Shown: in pieces, positions 34,575 to 43,117 of the stretch
Numbering within the stretch: position 1 is the first letter of the stretch
Layout: every line of letters starts with the position of its first letter
Origin: UBA12567 sp964598425
GTDB lineage: Bacteria > Planctomycetota > Phycisphaerae > Phycisphaerales > SM1A02
DNA length: 64,000 nt
NCBI GenBank assembly: GCA_964598425.1
Contig: CAZRBV010000008.1
Coordinates: 12,348-76,347 of the forward strand
Direction: 5' to 3'
Translations under genes and position numbers: made by a program
The notes under the pieces: generated by a model
The model's database searches: none
Seen by the model: the letters and a program-made list of their open reading frames with translations, nothing else
What the model was told of the DNA's origin: nothing

Positions 34575-35501
34575 ATGGCCATCATCATTGACGAAACCAG
34601 GAAGGTGATCGTGCAGGGCATCACGGGCCGCGAAGGCCGGGCCCGAACTCGTTTGATGCGCGGCGTTGGCACCAATGTCGTCGGCGGTTGTACGCCCGGA
34701 AAGGGTGGGCAGGAGGTCGAAGGTATTCCGGTCCACGACACCGTCGCTGAAGTCGTGGACGCATGCGGCGGAGTGGACGTATCGGTTGTCTTTGTGCCTG
34801 CCAGGCTCGTCAAGGGCGCCGCCATCGAAGCGTTTGAGGCGGGCGTCAAACTTGTCATGCTTGTTCCCGATCGCGTGCCGCTGTGGGATGCGATGGCGAT
34901 CGCCCAGTGCGCCGCTGCGAACGATGCCGAATTCATCGGCCCCAATACGCTCGGTGTGATCAGCCCCGGCCGCGCCGTCATCGGCATGATTGGCGGCCGC
35001 GCGGATTCGGCGAAGCAGTGGTTCAATGAGCCGATCCCAGGGAAGACCGTGGGGGTGATGAGTCGATCCGGCGGTATGTCGAGTAGTTGCGGCTACTACC
35101 TCAGCCGCGCTGGACTTGGCATTTCGACGATCTGTCATGTCGGTGGCGATTCTGTGCTTGGGCTCACCTTCCCGGAGGTGGCCCTCAAGTTCCAGGACGA
35201 TCCCGAGACCGATGCCATCGTGCTCTTTGGCGAGATCGGCGGCTCCATGGAAGAGCGGCTTGCTGAGCTTATGCAGGCGGGCCGCGTCACGAAGCCGGTT
35301 GTCGCCTACATCGGGGGAAAGGCAGCGAAAGAAGGCACCCGATTCAGCCATGCAGGCGCCATCATCGAAGGCGACCGCGGCACGCATGCTGGCAAGGTCA
35401 AGGCAATCACCGGGGCGGGGGGCGTGGTCGTGGATGGATTTGGAGATTTGCCCGAGGCTGCGTGCGCAGCGCTGGGCGTTGCTGTGGAGGCAAACCAATG
35501 A
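34575..35501 (+). CDS. SucD-like acyl-CoA ligase alpha subunit (candidate citryl-CoA synthetase small subunit)
   Basis: The 308-residue protein matches succinyl-CoA synthetase alpha throughout. An N-terminal CoA-binding Rossmann domain carries VIVQGITGREGRART and VVGGCTPGKGGQEVEGIPVHDTV. GPNTLGVISPG and VGVMSRSGGMSSSCGYYLSRAGLG follow. VLFGEIGGSMEE lies near residue 220. The active-site His is in RFSHAGAIIEGDRGTHAGK near 258. GAGGAGGTG precedes the ATG, which begins one base after the upstream stop; its own stop overlaps the citrate-synthase-like gene (ATGA). Coupling on both sides argues that the three proteins work together. Confidence 0.8.
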   Translation: MAIIIDETRKVIVQGITGREGRARTRLMRGVGTNVVGGCTPGKGGQEVEGIPVHDTVAEVVDACGGVDVSVVFVPARLVKGAAIEAFEAGVKLVMLVPDRVPLWDAMAIAQCAAANDAEFIGPNTLGVISPGRAVIGMIGGRADSAKQWFNEPIPGKTVGVMSRSGGMSSSCGYYLSRAGLGISTICHVGGDSVLGLTFPEVALKFQDDPETDAIVLFGEIGGSMEERLAELMQAGRVTKPVVAYIGGKAAKEGTRFSHAGAIIEGDRGTHAGKVKAITGAGGVVVDGFGDLPEAACAALGVAVEANQ

Positions 35502-36274
35502 GCGAGACATGGCAGACTGCGATTACGGAAATCGAGCCCAACAGTGTGCGGGTGCGTGGATACGACATCGCTGAGCTGATGGGACGTGTGTCCTTCGGGC
35601 AAGCGGTGTACCTCATTCTGCGAGGTGAATTGCCGGATGAGCCCACCGGTCAGCTGATGGAAGCCATCATCGTCTCATCGATCGACCATGGCGCAACGCC
35701 GCCGTCTGTCATGGCAGCGAGAACACTTGCCTCGACCGGCGCGACGTTGAGCGCCTCGGTTGGCGCGGGACTCATGTCGATCAATGCGCATCACGGCGGG
35801 GCAATCACGAAATGCGCCAGGCAACTCGGCGAAATCAGTGAACGGGCCAGTCGTGAGCATTGCAGTCTCGAAGATGCTGCGGCCGCGCAGCTCGCAGAAT
35901 GGAAGTCGCAGGGGACGCGCATGAGTGGATTCGGGCACCGGATTCACTCGGCTGATCCTCGCACTTCTCGGCTCTTCGAACTTGCTCGAGAGGCGGGCGC
36001 CTTTGGAGATCATTGTCGTACGGCCGAGGCGGTCGAATCGGTCTTCAGGGCGGGTGGAAAGTCGCTGCCGATCAACGTGGACGGCGCGATTGGCGCGGTG
36101 CTCGCGGATCTTGGCTTCGATCCCGAGGTGATGAACGGTTTGTTCATGATCGCCCGCACGCCGGGGCTGATCGCTCACGTTCGCGAGGAACAGACTCGCA
36201 TGAAGCCAATGCGGAAGGTTGTTCCGGGAGCGCATCGCTATGACGGCCCAGCGGCAAGGACGATGCCCCAGTGA
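35498..36274 (+). CDS. Citryl-CoA lyase-like protein (short citrate synthase fold)
   Basis: The 258-residue protein corresponds to the C-terminal citrate-synthase-type module of ATP-citrate lyase and to free citryl-CoA lyase, much shorter than a usual citrate synthase (about 430). The three citrate-synthase catalytic positions can be placed: His98/His99 in INAHHGGAITK, His147 in GFGHRIHSADPR and Asp195 in LPINVDGAIGAVLADLGF. The end, GLIAHVREEQTRMKP, is also family-like. It would split citryl-CoA into acetyl-CoA and oxaloacetate, or run in reverse. ATG 35498 overlaps the SucD-like stop. Alternatives are a related acyl-CoA lyase with another substrate. Confidence 0.78.
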   Translation: MSETWQTAITEIEPNSVRVRGYDIAELMGRVSFGQAVYLILRGELPDEPTGQLMEAIIVSSIDHGATPPSVMAARTLASTGATLSASVGAGLMSINAHHGGAITKCARQLGEISERASREHCSLEDAAAAQLAEWKSQGTRMSGFGHRIHSADPRTSRLFELAREAGAFGDHCRTAEAVESVFRAGGKSLPINVDGAIGAVLADLGFDPEVMNGLFMIARTPGLIAHVREEQTRMKPMRKVVPGAHRYDGPAARTMPQ

Positions 36275-36331
36275 GCACCCGCGCGTCCGGTACGACGCAG
36301 CGACTGCCTCTGTGGCCGTTTCTCGGTGACG

Positions 36332-36463
36332 ATGTACATCCAGTTGAACGGATTTCGTGGTGTCGAGTGGCAGGCGTGGCTCAAGGAAGATCAGTACCTT
36401 GATGCCGACATGCGGGCGATGGGGGCGAACGGCCCCCGTCCCTGGAAGGAGCAGACCTCATGA
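36332..36463 (+). CDS. Possible 43-residue protein
   Basis: A short frame starts at ATG 36332 (or GTG 36326) and ends in a TGA that overlaps the ATG of the HD-fold gene (ATGA), the same coupling seen between real genes here. The product would be MYIQLNGFRGVEWQAWLKED followed by about 23 polar and charged residues. It fills the 185-base space between the lyase-like gene and the HD gene. No family is recognised. It could also be untranslated leader. Confidence 0.35.
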   Translation: MYIQLNGFRGVEWQAWLKEDQYLDADMRAMGANGPRPWKEQTS

Positions 36464-37041
36464 GTTACGGCGTTGCGGACATTGCAAATCTCTTCCCGAG
36501 TCTGATGGACATCCAGTGCGAAGATCTTCGCGGAAAGGTGGCTGCCGTCTGGAATGAAGCTATCACAACGGGATGTGGTGGCAATGGGTGGACGTTCGAG
36601 GAATTGAGGGCTGTCAAATTCACGTTGCTGGCCGGTGACATTGAGATGACCTTCATTGAGCATCTGAATTCCTGCGTTCGGCAGTGCATCGCCATTGCAG
36701 ACGTGCTTGAGAGTGCGTTCACGTGCGAGATACCGATTGACCGGGATATTCTGATCGCCGGAGCGCTGTTGGCCGACTGTGGCAAGCCGCTCGAATTTGA
36801 CAAGGACGCGAGCGGCAACATCATCAAGGGCACGTTCGGCGAAGCGCTGCGGCACCCATTCAGTGGCGTCGCCATGGCCTACAAGCACGGTGTCCCGGCG
36901 GAAGCCATGCACATGATCGCCACGCATAGTCATGAGGGTGAAAAGGTGCAGCGGAGCATTGAGTCGATCATTTTCCATCACGCGGACTTCGTCGACTTCG
37001 ACATTGCGAAGTTGCTCGGCAAGATGGCAGCGAAGAACTGA
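36460..37041 (+). CDS. HD-domain-like protein with altered HD pair
   Basis: The 193-residue soluble protein has the layout of an HD phosphohydrolase domain: His68 in FIEHLNSC, then a motif at 103-109 reading LLADCGK where LLHDIGK is expected, then His132 (RHPFSG), His156/His158 (ATHSHEG) and HHADFVD at 173-179. The His of the HD pair is Ala, so metal binding is doubtful or rearranged. Family members hydrolyse phosphate esters of nucleotides or signal molecules; a changed pair suggests a binding or regulatory role. It follows the citryl-CoA-type cassette. The next gene begins two bases after its stop, pointing to one operon. Confidence 0.65.
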   Translation: MSYGVADIANLFPSLMDIQCEDLRGKVAAVWNEAITTGCGGNGWTFEELRAVKFTLLAGDIEMTFIEHLNSCVRQCIAIADVLESAFTCEIPIDRDILIAGALLADCGKPLEFDKDASGNIIKGTFGEALRHPFSGVAMAYKHGVPAEAMHMIATHSHEGEKVQRSIESIIFHHADFVDFDIAKLLGKMAAKN

Positions 37042-37043
37042 GC

Positions 37044-37619
37044 GTGCGCCGCAAGGGGCTGCCGCCGGGGTCATGGTGCGTCGTTCTTGGGACGATCATG
37101 GCTGTCGTGGCAATCTTCGACGCCGTCTGGGGTTTGACAACCGCGGCTGTCGGGACCGAGCTCCAGGAGATTGCATCTGAGCTGCAGTCAAACCGGCTTG
37201 GGATCGCACTTGGAGGCGTTGTGCGGGGGCTGACATTTGGTGTGTTCAATTTGCGCGGTGTCGAGACTGCGGAGCATGCGGGCGCCCTCCTGGCGATGCT
37301 TCCGCGTCCCGACTATCTCGTCATCGTTGGTTGGATTCGGTTTGGTATTTCGGTTGCCGCCTGCATTTCAGGAGTTCTTCTCACGTGGCGGTGGCGTTGT
37401 GCGGCGTGGGCGTCGCTCATCTGGGCAGTCGGCTCGGTGTGTTGGACCGCGTGGGTGACCATACAGACCTGGGGCGTGATGACAGACGGCGTCGGTGATC
37501 CCTGGCACGGTGACAGCCTTCCATACTTCATACTTGAAGTGACCGTGCACTTTGGCTGGCCGCTTGTGCTCGGTGTCTGGCTTGCGATTGCCCTGGCCCG
37601 GAGGCCTCATGAAGCCTGA
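37044..37619 (+). CDS. Membrane protein of unknown function, paralogue A
   Basis: A GTG-started 191-residue protein with about four membrane helices: near residues 12-33, 92-115, 120-140 and 165-185. The first helix (VVLGTIMAVVAIFDAVWG) and the end (WPLVLGVWLAIALA) match the protein at 38594-39166 in position and pattern, so the two are paralogues. The loop between helices 1 and 2 (about 50 residues) may face the periplasm. Function unknown. The next gene overlaps it by 11 bases. Confidence 0.6.
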   Translation: MRRKGLPPGSWCVVLGTIMAVVAIFDAVWGLTTAAVGTELQEIASELQSNRLGIALGGVVRGLTFGVFNLRGVETAEHAGALLAMLPRPDYLVIVGWIRFGISVAACISGVLLTWRWRCAAWASLIWAVGSVCWTAWVTIQTWGVMTDGVGDPWHGDSLPYFILEVTVHFGWPLVLGVWLAIALARRPHEA

Positions 37620-38571
37620 TGGTGTGCTGGTCGCGCCGCTGCAACCGGGCCGTCCCGGTGGTCGTCGATTGGCGATGGGTGGCTCGATCATCCTGGCAAT
37701 TGCGGCCGGATGGAGCCTTCTCATCTACCTCGCTGCGGTGTCGGAGGGTGGTCGCGGACCAGTTCGGTTGTCTTCGATGCTGAGCTGTTCTGGCTTCATC
37801 ATGGCCACTGCACTGGTGGTTCTGCTGGTCGGCGTGTTTCGCCGGCGAGCGGAGCGGCGCGTGTTTCATCCGACACGTTCGAATCCTGCCGAAGCAGCGT
37901 CGCTTCGCAGCCTTCACTGGCCTGCGGGGAAGCGCGGTGGGCCACAGGCGAGCTTCGAAGTACGGGAGCTGGCGGGCCAAGGCCTTCGGTGTGTGCTTGA
38001 CGCTGACCTGGTTGGTTGGGTCGCGGAGATTCCGCTCCCAGAGGGGCTGATCGAACCTCAGGAGTTCATGCCTGGGCGCCCGGAGGGCTCAATTCGCACG
38101 GCCTTTTTCGTGCTGCTCACGATTCCCGTCGCCCTGGTGTGCAGCGTGATCCTCACCGTCGCGGCGTGGGGGAACGTGGCCCCGTGGGTGGCCCTCACGC
38201 TTGGGGCACTCCTCCTCGCACTCATGGTTGGCACGACCCTCACGTCGCACCCGAAGCTGCAGCGGCGGCTTGCGAGCGTGCCGATTCTCGGGAGGCTGAC
38301 CCGTGGCGAGTTCGGTAAGAAGCGATGTCTCGTCGGCCCCGGTTGGATTCGGCGCGGCAGCCAGATCTGGAAGGCAGGTGAAGATGTCTTGATCATTCGA
38401 CGCCGGGCCTGGGTGAGTCAGCATGATGTTCTTGAAGTCATGATCGCGGGCGGAGCTGGCCGCGTGAGATGGACCGTTGCCGGCACGCCCGACCCGATGC
38501 TCCAACGTTTGTGGAGGTGCTGGATGCATCCCGATCCGCGTCCCGAATTCGCCAGCAGTGACCTCTCCTGA
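37609..38571 (+). CDS. Membrane protein of unknown function
   Basis: The 320-residue protein has two N-terminal helices (about residues 22-42 and 57-75), a soluble part of about 90 residues, two more helices near 165-205, and a C-terminal soluble region of roughly 110 residues. The last contains GEFGKKRCLVGPGWIRRGSQ and a run of basic residues. ATG 37609 overlaps the previous gene by 11 bases. There is no catalytic motif that I recognise. It sits between two paralogous membrane proteins, which suggests a three-part membrane unit. Confidence 0.6.
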   Translation: MKPDGVLVAPLQPGRPGGRRLAMGGSIILAIAAGWSLLIYLAAVSEGGRGPVRLSSMLSCSGFIMATALVVLLVGVFRRRAERRVFHPTRSNPAEAASLRSLHWPAGKRGGPQASFEVRELAGQGLRCVLDADLVGWVAEIPLPEGLIEPQEFMPGRPEGSIRTAFFVLLTIPVALVCSVILTVAAWGNVAPWVALTLGALLLALMVGTTLTSHPKLQRRLASVPILGRLTRGEFGKKRCLVGPGWIRRGSQIWKAGEDVLIIRRRAWVSQHDVLEVMIAGGAGRVRWTVAGTPDPMLQRLWRCWMHPDPRPEFASSDLS

Positions 38572-38593
38572 CTGGCCGCGGTAGGATCCAGCC

Positions 38594-39166
38594 ATGTCAC
38601 AGCAGATCGGAAAGCCAGGCGTGGGATGCGAGTGCTGGGCACCGGTACTCGGGACGATGCTCATCCTGATCGGACTCTTCGATCTCGGATTTGGCGCCGC
38701 CATGGCGGCCGCGTCAATTTCGCTCGGAGAAGTCGCAGGCGAAGTTGAAGCCAACAGCGGCCTGCTTCACCTGGGCAGCATGTTCACGAAGATCACGGGT
38801 GGGCTTGTTCACTTCGGGAGTGTGGATCAGGGCGAAGCTGCCAAGCACGTGCTCGACATTCTGCCTCCCGTGTGGATATCGATGGTGTTGGCGGTCGGTC
38901 GCATTGTTCTGGCCCTGTGCGGGATTGTGTTGGGCATCGCACTTGCGAGGCGGAGCGGGCGATCCCTCCCACCTCTCATGAAATGGTCCTTGGTGGCGTG
39001 CGGGTGGGGGATTGTCGCCATCCTTGCGAACATCGGTACCTATGAGTTCATCACAAGCACCTCGGGTGTGGTTGCCGCGAGCGTCACGGTGCTGGTTGAT
39101 CTCGGACTGCATGTCATCTGGCCGCTGGTCGTCGGGTGGAAGGTGAGGCTCGCGCAGGTATCCTGA
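38594..39166 (+). CDS. Membrane protein of unknown function, paralogue C
   Basis: The 190-residue protein has four predicted helices arranged like the product of 37044-37619. It opens with a Cys-containing stretch (GVGCECWAPVLGTML) and ends in HVIWPLVVGWKV. Shared patterns with the paralogue are VLGT....IFD/LFD, the long first loop with FGV/FGS and the terminal WPLV.G. It lies eight bases before the homoaconitase-like gene, so co-transcription is likely. Function unknown. Confidence 0.6.
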   Translation: MSQQIGKPGVGCECWAPVLGTMLILIGLFDLGFGAAMAAASISLGEVAGEVEANSGLLHLGSMFTKITGGLVHFGSVDQGEAAKHVLDILPPVWISMVLAVGRIVLALCGIVLGIALARRSGRSLPPLMKWSLVACGWGIVAILANIGTYEFITSTSGVVAASVTVLVDLGLHVIWPLVVGWKVRLAQVS

Positions 39167-39173
39167 GCGACCT

Positions 39174-41105
39174 ATGCCACAAACCATTATCGAAAAAATC
39201 GCGACGTTGCATACCGCCGATGGTGCCGGCGGTCCTGTCCATTCAGGCGACTATCTTCGCATCAGACCCAAGCACATCATGACGCACGACAATACGTCGG
39301 CGGTGATGGGGAAATTCGCCTCGATCGGCGCGGAGCGAATGCACGACGCGAAGCAGCCGGTCTTTGCGATAGACCATGACATTCAGAATCACTCGCCCGA
39401 GAACCTCGGCAAATACGCCAGGATTGAAGCCTTCGCAACAAAGCAGGGCGTTGATTTCTACAAACCCGGCACTGGAATCAGCCATCAGGTCATGATTGAA
39501 CGTGGATACGTGACGCCCGGAAGCATGGTTGTCGGGAGTGACAGTCACTCGAACATCTATGGCGCTCTCGGCGCGCTCGGGACCCCGGTTGTCCGAACAG
39601 ACGCGGCTGCCATTTGGGCGACCGGTGAAACATGGTGGCAAGTTCCACCGGTGGCGAGCGTAACGCTCACCGGGACGTTGCAGCCGGGTGTGACGGGTAA
39701 GGATGTCATCATCGCGCTGTGCGGAGCGTTCAATCATGACGAAGTGCTCAATCACGTTGTCGAATTCGCTGGAGATGGCCTCGCGCAGCTCTCGATGGAT
39801 CAGCGGATGAGCATTGCGAACATGACAACGGAGTGGGGAGCACTTGCTGGCGTCTTTCCGTTCGATGAGGTACTACATGCGTGGCTTCGTGATCGCGCTG
39901 CGTGGCTTGCCCAGCGCGGCACGCCGCGGTACACCGCCGAGGATGTCGAAGCGTGGGCTGCCGATCCAATCATGGCCGACGATGATGCGGTCTACGCGGC
40001 CGAGCTCGAACTTGATCTTGCAAGTGTCATTCCGCACGTTTCTGGACCCGACCATGTCAAAGTGATGCGGTCGCTCCCGGATATCGAGGCCGAGGAGGTG
40101 GCGGTGCAGAAGGCCTATCTGCTCTCGTGCGTCAACGGGCGACTTGAGGATCTTCGTGAGGCCGCCAAAGTCGTTGCTGGCCGCCGCATCGCCGAGGGCG
40201 TCGACTTCTACGTTGCTGCGGCGAGCGAAACTATTCAGGAGCAGGCGGAGGCCGATGGGACGTGGGCCACGCTCGCTGATGCGGGGGCGACGTTCCTTCC
40301 GCCGGGATGTGGCACCTGCATCGGGCTTGGCGCGGGAACACTCGAACCAGACGAGGTGGGCATCAGCGCAACGAACCGCAACTTCAAGGGGCGCATGGGA
40401 AGTCGAGATGCGAAGGCATATCTGGCAAGCCCCGCCGTGGTCGCTGCATCGGCTATCGCTGGGCATATCGCCGCGCCAGCCGCATACGAGCCGTGCGATG
40501 TGCGGACAACTTTTGCACGCCGTGAGGCACCGGTGGGGGGTTCTGGCGTCCCAATTGTCGACGGCTTCCCCGCGAGCGTGACAGGCCGCATCCTCTGGCT
40601 TCCCGTTGACAATCTCAATACCGACGGCATCTACAGCGGCGCGATGACGTACCGCGACGATGTGACGCCCGAGGACATGGCCGCCGCTGCGATGGAAAAC
40701 TACGACCCGGTATTCACCGGCACCGCCGAGGCTGGCGACATCATTGTCGCCGGTGACAACTTTGGCACCGGCTCATCCCGCGAGCAGGCCGCGACGTGTC
40801 TGAAAATTCGCGGCATCGCCTGCGTGGTGGCGGCATCGTTCAGTCAGACCTATGTCCGCAATGCCATCAACAACGGATTTATCTGCCTCGCCTGTCCGTC
40901 CCTTGTTGGAGCGCTCCGCGCCTCGCACGCTGGCGACGAGCGAGCGACGATTCCAGGCGACGAAGCCACCATTGACTTTGCCGTGGCGACGATCACCGCT
41001 GGCGGACTGTCGTACCCGTTTACACCCCTCGGGGAGGTCCCACAGGAAATCATCGTGGCTGGCGGGGCCGAGGCGGTGGTGAAGTCACGGCTTACCGGAC
41101 ACTGA
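39174..41105 (+). CDS. Single-chain homoaconitase-like aconitase-family hydratase
   Basis: The 643-residue [4Fe-4S] hydratase has both aconitase modules in one chain. The cluster Cys are in LLSCVNGRLEDL (about 318) and PPGCGTCIG (about 378-381). The swivel-domain substrate loop is FGTGSSREQAA near 528. Several stretches match what I know of fungal Lys4 homoaconitase: GTPVVRTDAAAIWATGETWW, IANMTTEWGALAGVFP, GISATNRNFKGRMGSRDA, AYLASPAVVAASA and NTDGIYSG. Bacterial AcnA/AcnB read differently at these places. The usual CTNS motif reads CVNG. It could act on homocitrate/homoaconitate or serve as the aconitase of the TCA cycle; neighbours concern citrate. Start at ATG 39174. Confidence 0.85.
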   Translation: MPQTIIEKIATLHTADGAGGPVHSGDYLRIRPKHIMTHDNTSAVMGKFASIGAERMHDAKQPVFAIDHDIQNHSPENLGKYARIEAFATKQGVDFYKPGTGISHQVMIERGYVTPGSMVVGSDSHSNIYGALGALGTPVVRTDAAAIWATGETWWQVPPVASVTLTGTLQPGVTGKDVIIALCGAFNHDEVLNHVVEFAGDGLAQLSMDQRMSIANMTTEWGALAGVFPFDEVLHAWLRDRAAWLAQRGTPRYTAEDVEAWAADPIMADDDAVYAAELELDLASVIPHVSGPDHVKVMRSLPDIEAEEVAVQKAYLLSCVNGRLEDLREAAKVVAGRRIAEGVDFYVAAASETIQEQAEADGTWATLADAGATFLPPGCGTCIGLGAGTLEPDEVGISATNRNFKGRMGSRDAKAYLASPAVVAASAIAGHIAAPAAYEPCDVRTTFARREAPVGGSGVPIVDGFPASVTGRILWLPVDNLNTDGIYSGAMTYRDDVTPEDMAAAAMENYDPVFTGTAEAGDIIVAGDNFGTGSSREQAATCLKIRGIACVVAASFSQTYVRNAINNGFICLACPSLVGALRASHAGDERATIPGDEATIDFAVATITAGGLSYPFTPLGEVPQEIIVAGGAEAVVKSRLTGH

Positions 41106-41140
41106 ACGGGTTCGTCCTTGGCTCCGTTCATACTCGGTGT

Positions 41141-41599
41141 ATGCTGGGAGCCGTGACTTCGCGAACGAGCCTGATCCTGTTGTGTGTCGTGGCGTTCCTT
41201 GCAGCGTCAGGCGGTCGCGGTGCGCGAGTCAGCAACCATGACTCGGAATCGCACCATGGTCACGCGCATGTCCACACGCATGGCAGCCATGCTCATTCGC
41301 ACCATCACGGACCAGTGCTTGGGCACACTCGCAGCTGCCAGAATCACGCCAAGGCCGATACCCACGACTGCGGCGGTCATCATGTCTGCGATGAGCATCA
41401 TGGGCACTGCCACGTGTGCGAATTCACATTTGTTGCGCGGCTGCGAAGTGCGTCAGGCACAGCAGCAGCTTCCCTGACCGCTGCCGTCTCGCCCATTGTG
41501 GAGCAGCCGGTGCAGCGGGCTGATGTGTTGCTGCAGCGTTGCCGTGTTCGCCCTCCGGGCTATCTCAAGCACCTCCAGTCGGTAGTCCTGCGGACCTGA
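41141..41599 (+). CDS. His-rich exported protein upstream of RND efflux genes
   Basis: A 152-residue protein with a signal-peptide-like N-terminus (LILLCVVAFLAASGG) and a central stretch at about residues 33-93 with more than twenty His, including HGHAHVHTHGSHAHSHHHG and several CxxxH/HxC groups. Such stretches bind Zn, Cu, Ni or Co. The C-terminal third is ordinary. ATG 41141 lacks a clear ribosome site; GTG 41153, preceded by GGGAG, is a good alternative. It precedes the TolC-adaptor-RND operon and is probably a periplasmic metal-binding accessory protein. Confidence 0.65.
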   Translation: MLGAVTSRTSLILLCVVAFLAASGGRGARVSNHDSESHHGHAHVHTHGSHAHSHHHGPVLGHTRSCQNHAKADTHDCGGHHVCDEHHGHCHVCEFTFVARLRSASGTAAASLTAAVSPIVEQPVQRADVLLQRCRVRPPGYLKHLQSVVLRT

Positions 41600-41683
41600 T
41601 CGGTCCCCCATGTACTGCTGTGCTGCCTCGGGCACTTGTCCCGTGGCGTGGTATCCCATTGACAATGCGACTGGAGCATTCCC

Positions 41684-43117
41684 GTGCTGTCCTATTTGTT
41701 TCGGCCCCTGGGTGCCGCGGCGCTGATCGGCGTCGCCGTTCTCTCGACGGGCTGCCAAACCTATGAGCCGAGGCCGCTGCGGCCCGAAGACCATCGCCTC
41801 GCGTGGCATGCCCGTACGCCTGGCGACGAGCCGGTTCGCGCCTTCGCCGAGCGACTCGCGCAGTCGGGTCAGGTGTCCGCCTTTGATCCCTCCGATGGGC
41901 TCACGCTCGAAGAAGCCGAAGTTGTCGCGCTCGTCTACAACCCGGCGCTTCGGCTGCAGCGGCTCCGGGCGGGAGTCGTGGCAGCGAGCGCAGGCGAGGC
42001 GGGCCGGTGGAAAGATCCCACCTTTTCATGTGACCTGCTGCGCATCACCGAAAGCGTGCCATCGCCGTGGGTTCTTACGCCGGGGCTGGCATTGACCATT
42101 CCGCTTTCAGGCCGACTTGAAGCGGAGAAGGACCGGGCGGATGCCACGATTCGGGTGGCCCTCACGGAGATTGCCGAGCAGGAGTGGAAGACGCGGTTCG
42201 ACCTTCGGTCAGCCTGGCTGCAGTGGTCTGCCGCAAGGCTGCGGGCCGAGCACATCGAGCCACTGCTGGCATCGGTCGAAGCGCTGGTCGTGAGAGCCAG
42301 CAAGCTCGGCGCAGCGGGCGAGATTCCTGCAACCGAAGCGGGACTGTTTGCACTTGAGCGGGTGCTCCAGCAGAAGGCACTTCGCAAGGCCCGGGACGAT
42401 GCCAAAGAGTGGCTGCTTCGCGTTCACATGCAGATCGGTCTCTCGCCCGAGGCGCAAGTCGTATTCGTGCCGACGCTGCAGATCCCCAAGTCAGGCACGC
42501 GCGATCTTGATGCGTCCGGGCCGGAGACGTTGACGCTTCGCCGGCTTCGAGAAGAATACGAAGTGGCCGAGCAGACGTTGCGCATGGAGATCAGCAAGCA
42601 GTTTCCTGACCTTGTGATTGGGCCGCTGTACGAGACTGACCAGGGGCAATCGCGGATCGGCTTCTTTGGCGCTCTGCCGATTCCGGTGCTCAACGCCAAT
42701 GTGCAGGCCATCGCGGAGGCCCGCGCCGCGCGTGAGTTGGCGCGGGCGTCATACGAGACGGCGTACGAGCAGCTTGTCGGCAGTTTCGAAGTCGAGCAGG
42801 TGCGGCAGCGATCGCTCTCGGCGGATGTGCGTTTTCTGGAAGACGAGATTGTTCCGCTCGTTGACAAGCAGCTCGAAACCGCACACCGCATGTTCGAGTT
42901 GGGGGAGGGCGGCGCGTTGACCCTGCTTGAGAGTGTGATCAGTGCAGGAGCGATTCGAAGTGATCTGGTTGACGCGAGGCTTCAGGCGGCACTCTCGCAT
43001 GTGGAGTTGGCCCGGCTCACAACGGCGCAGATGCATCCCACCGTGAATGTGGATTTTGAAGATGACAGTGACCCAACTTCCGAACCGGAGCTCGGTCTCC
43101 AGGAGGTCGTGCCATGA
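41684..43117 (+). CDS. TolC/CusC-type outer-membrane efflux lipoprotein
   Basis: The 477-residue protein begins with a lipoprotein signal (VAVLSTGC, lipobox Cys near residue 25) and has the long helical repeats of outer-membrane factors (LTLEEAEVVALVYNPALRLQ, then coiled-coil-like helices around 140-260 and 350-440). It would form the outer-membrane channel of the RND pump encoded next. GTG 41684 is preceded by GGAG at eight bases. It overlaps the adaptor gene (ATGA). Confidence 0.88.
   Translation: MLSYLFRPLGAAALIGVAVLSTGCQTYEPRPLRPEDHRLAWHARTPGDEPVRAFAERLAQSGQVSAFDPSDGLTLEEAEVVALVYNPALRLQRLRAGVVAASAGEAGRWKDPTFSCDLLRITESVPSPWVLTPGLALTIPLSGRLEAEKDRADATIRVALTEIAEQEWKTRFDLRSAWLQWSAARLRAEHIEPLLASVEALVVRASKLGAAGEIPATEAGLFALERVLQQKALRKARDDAKEWLLRVHMQIGLSPEAQVVFVPTLQIPKSGTRDLDASGPETLTLRRLREEYEVAEQTLRMEISKQFPDLVIGPLYETDQGQSRIGFFGALPIPVLNANVQAIAEARAARELARASYETAYEQLVGSFEVEQVRQRSLSADVRFLEDEIVPLVDKQLETAHRMFELGEGGALTLLESVISAGAIRSDLVDARLQAALSHVELARLTTAQMHPTVNVDFEDDSDPTSEPELGLQEVVP

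Noticed and set aside
33926..35510. Two minus-strand frames of 344 and 366 codons
   Set aside because: Antisense to the SucC-like and SucD-like genes; composition of shadow frames.
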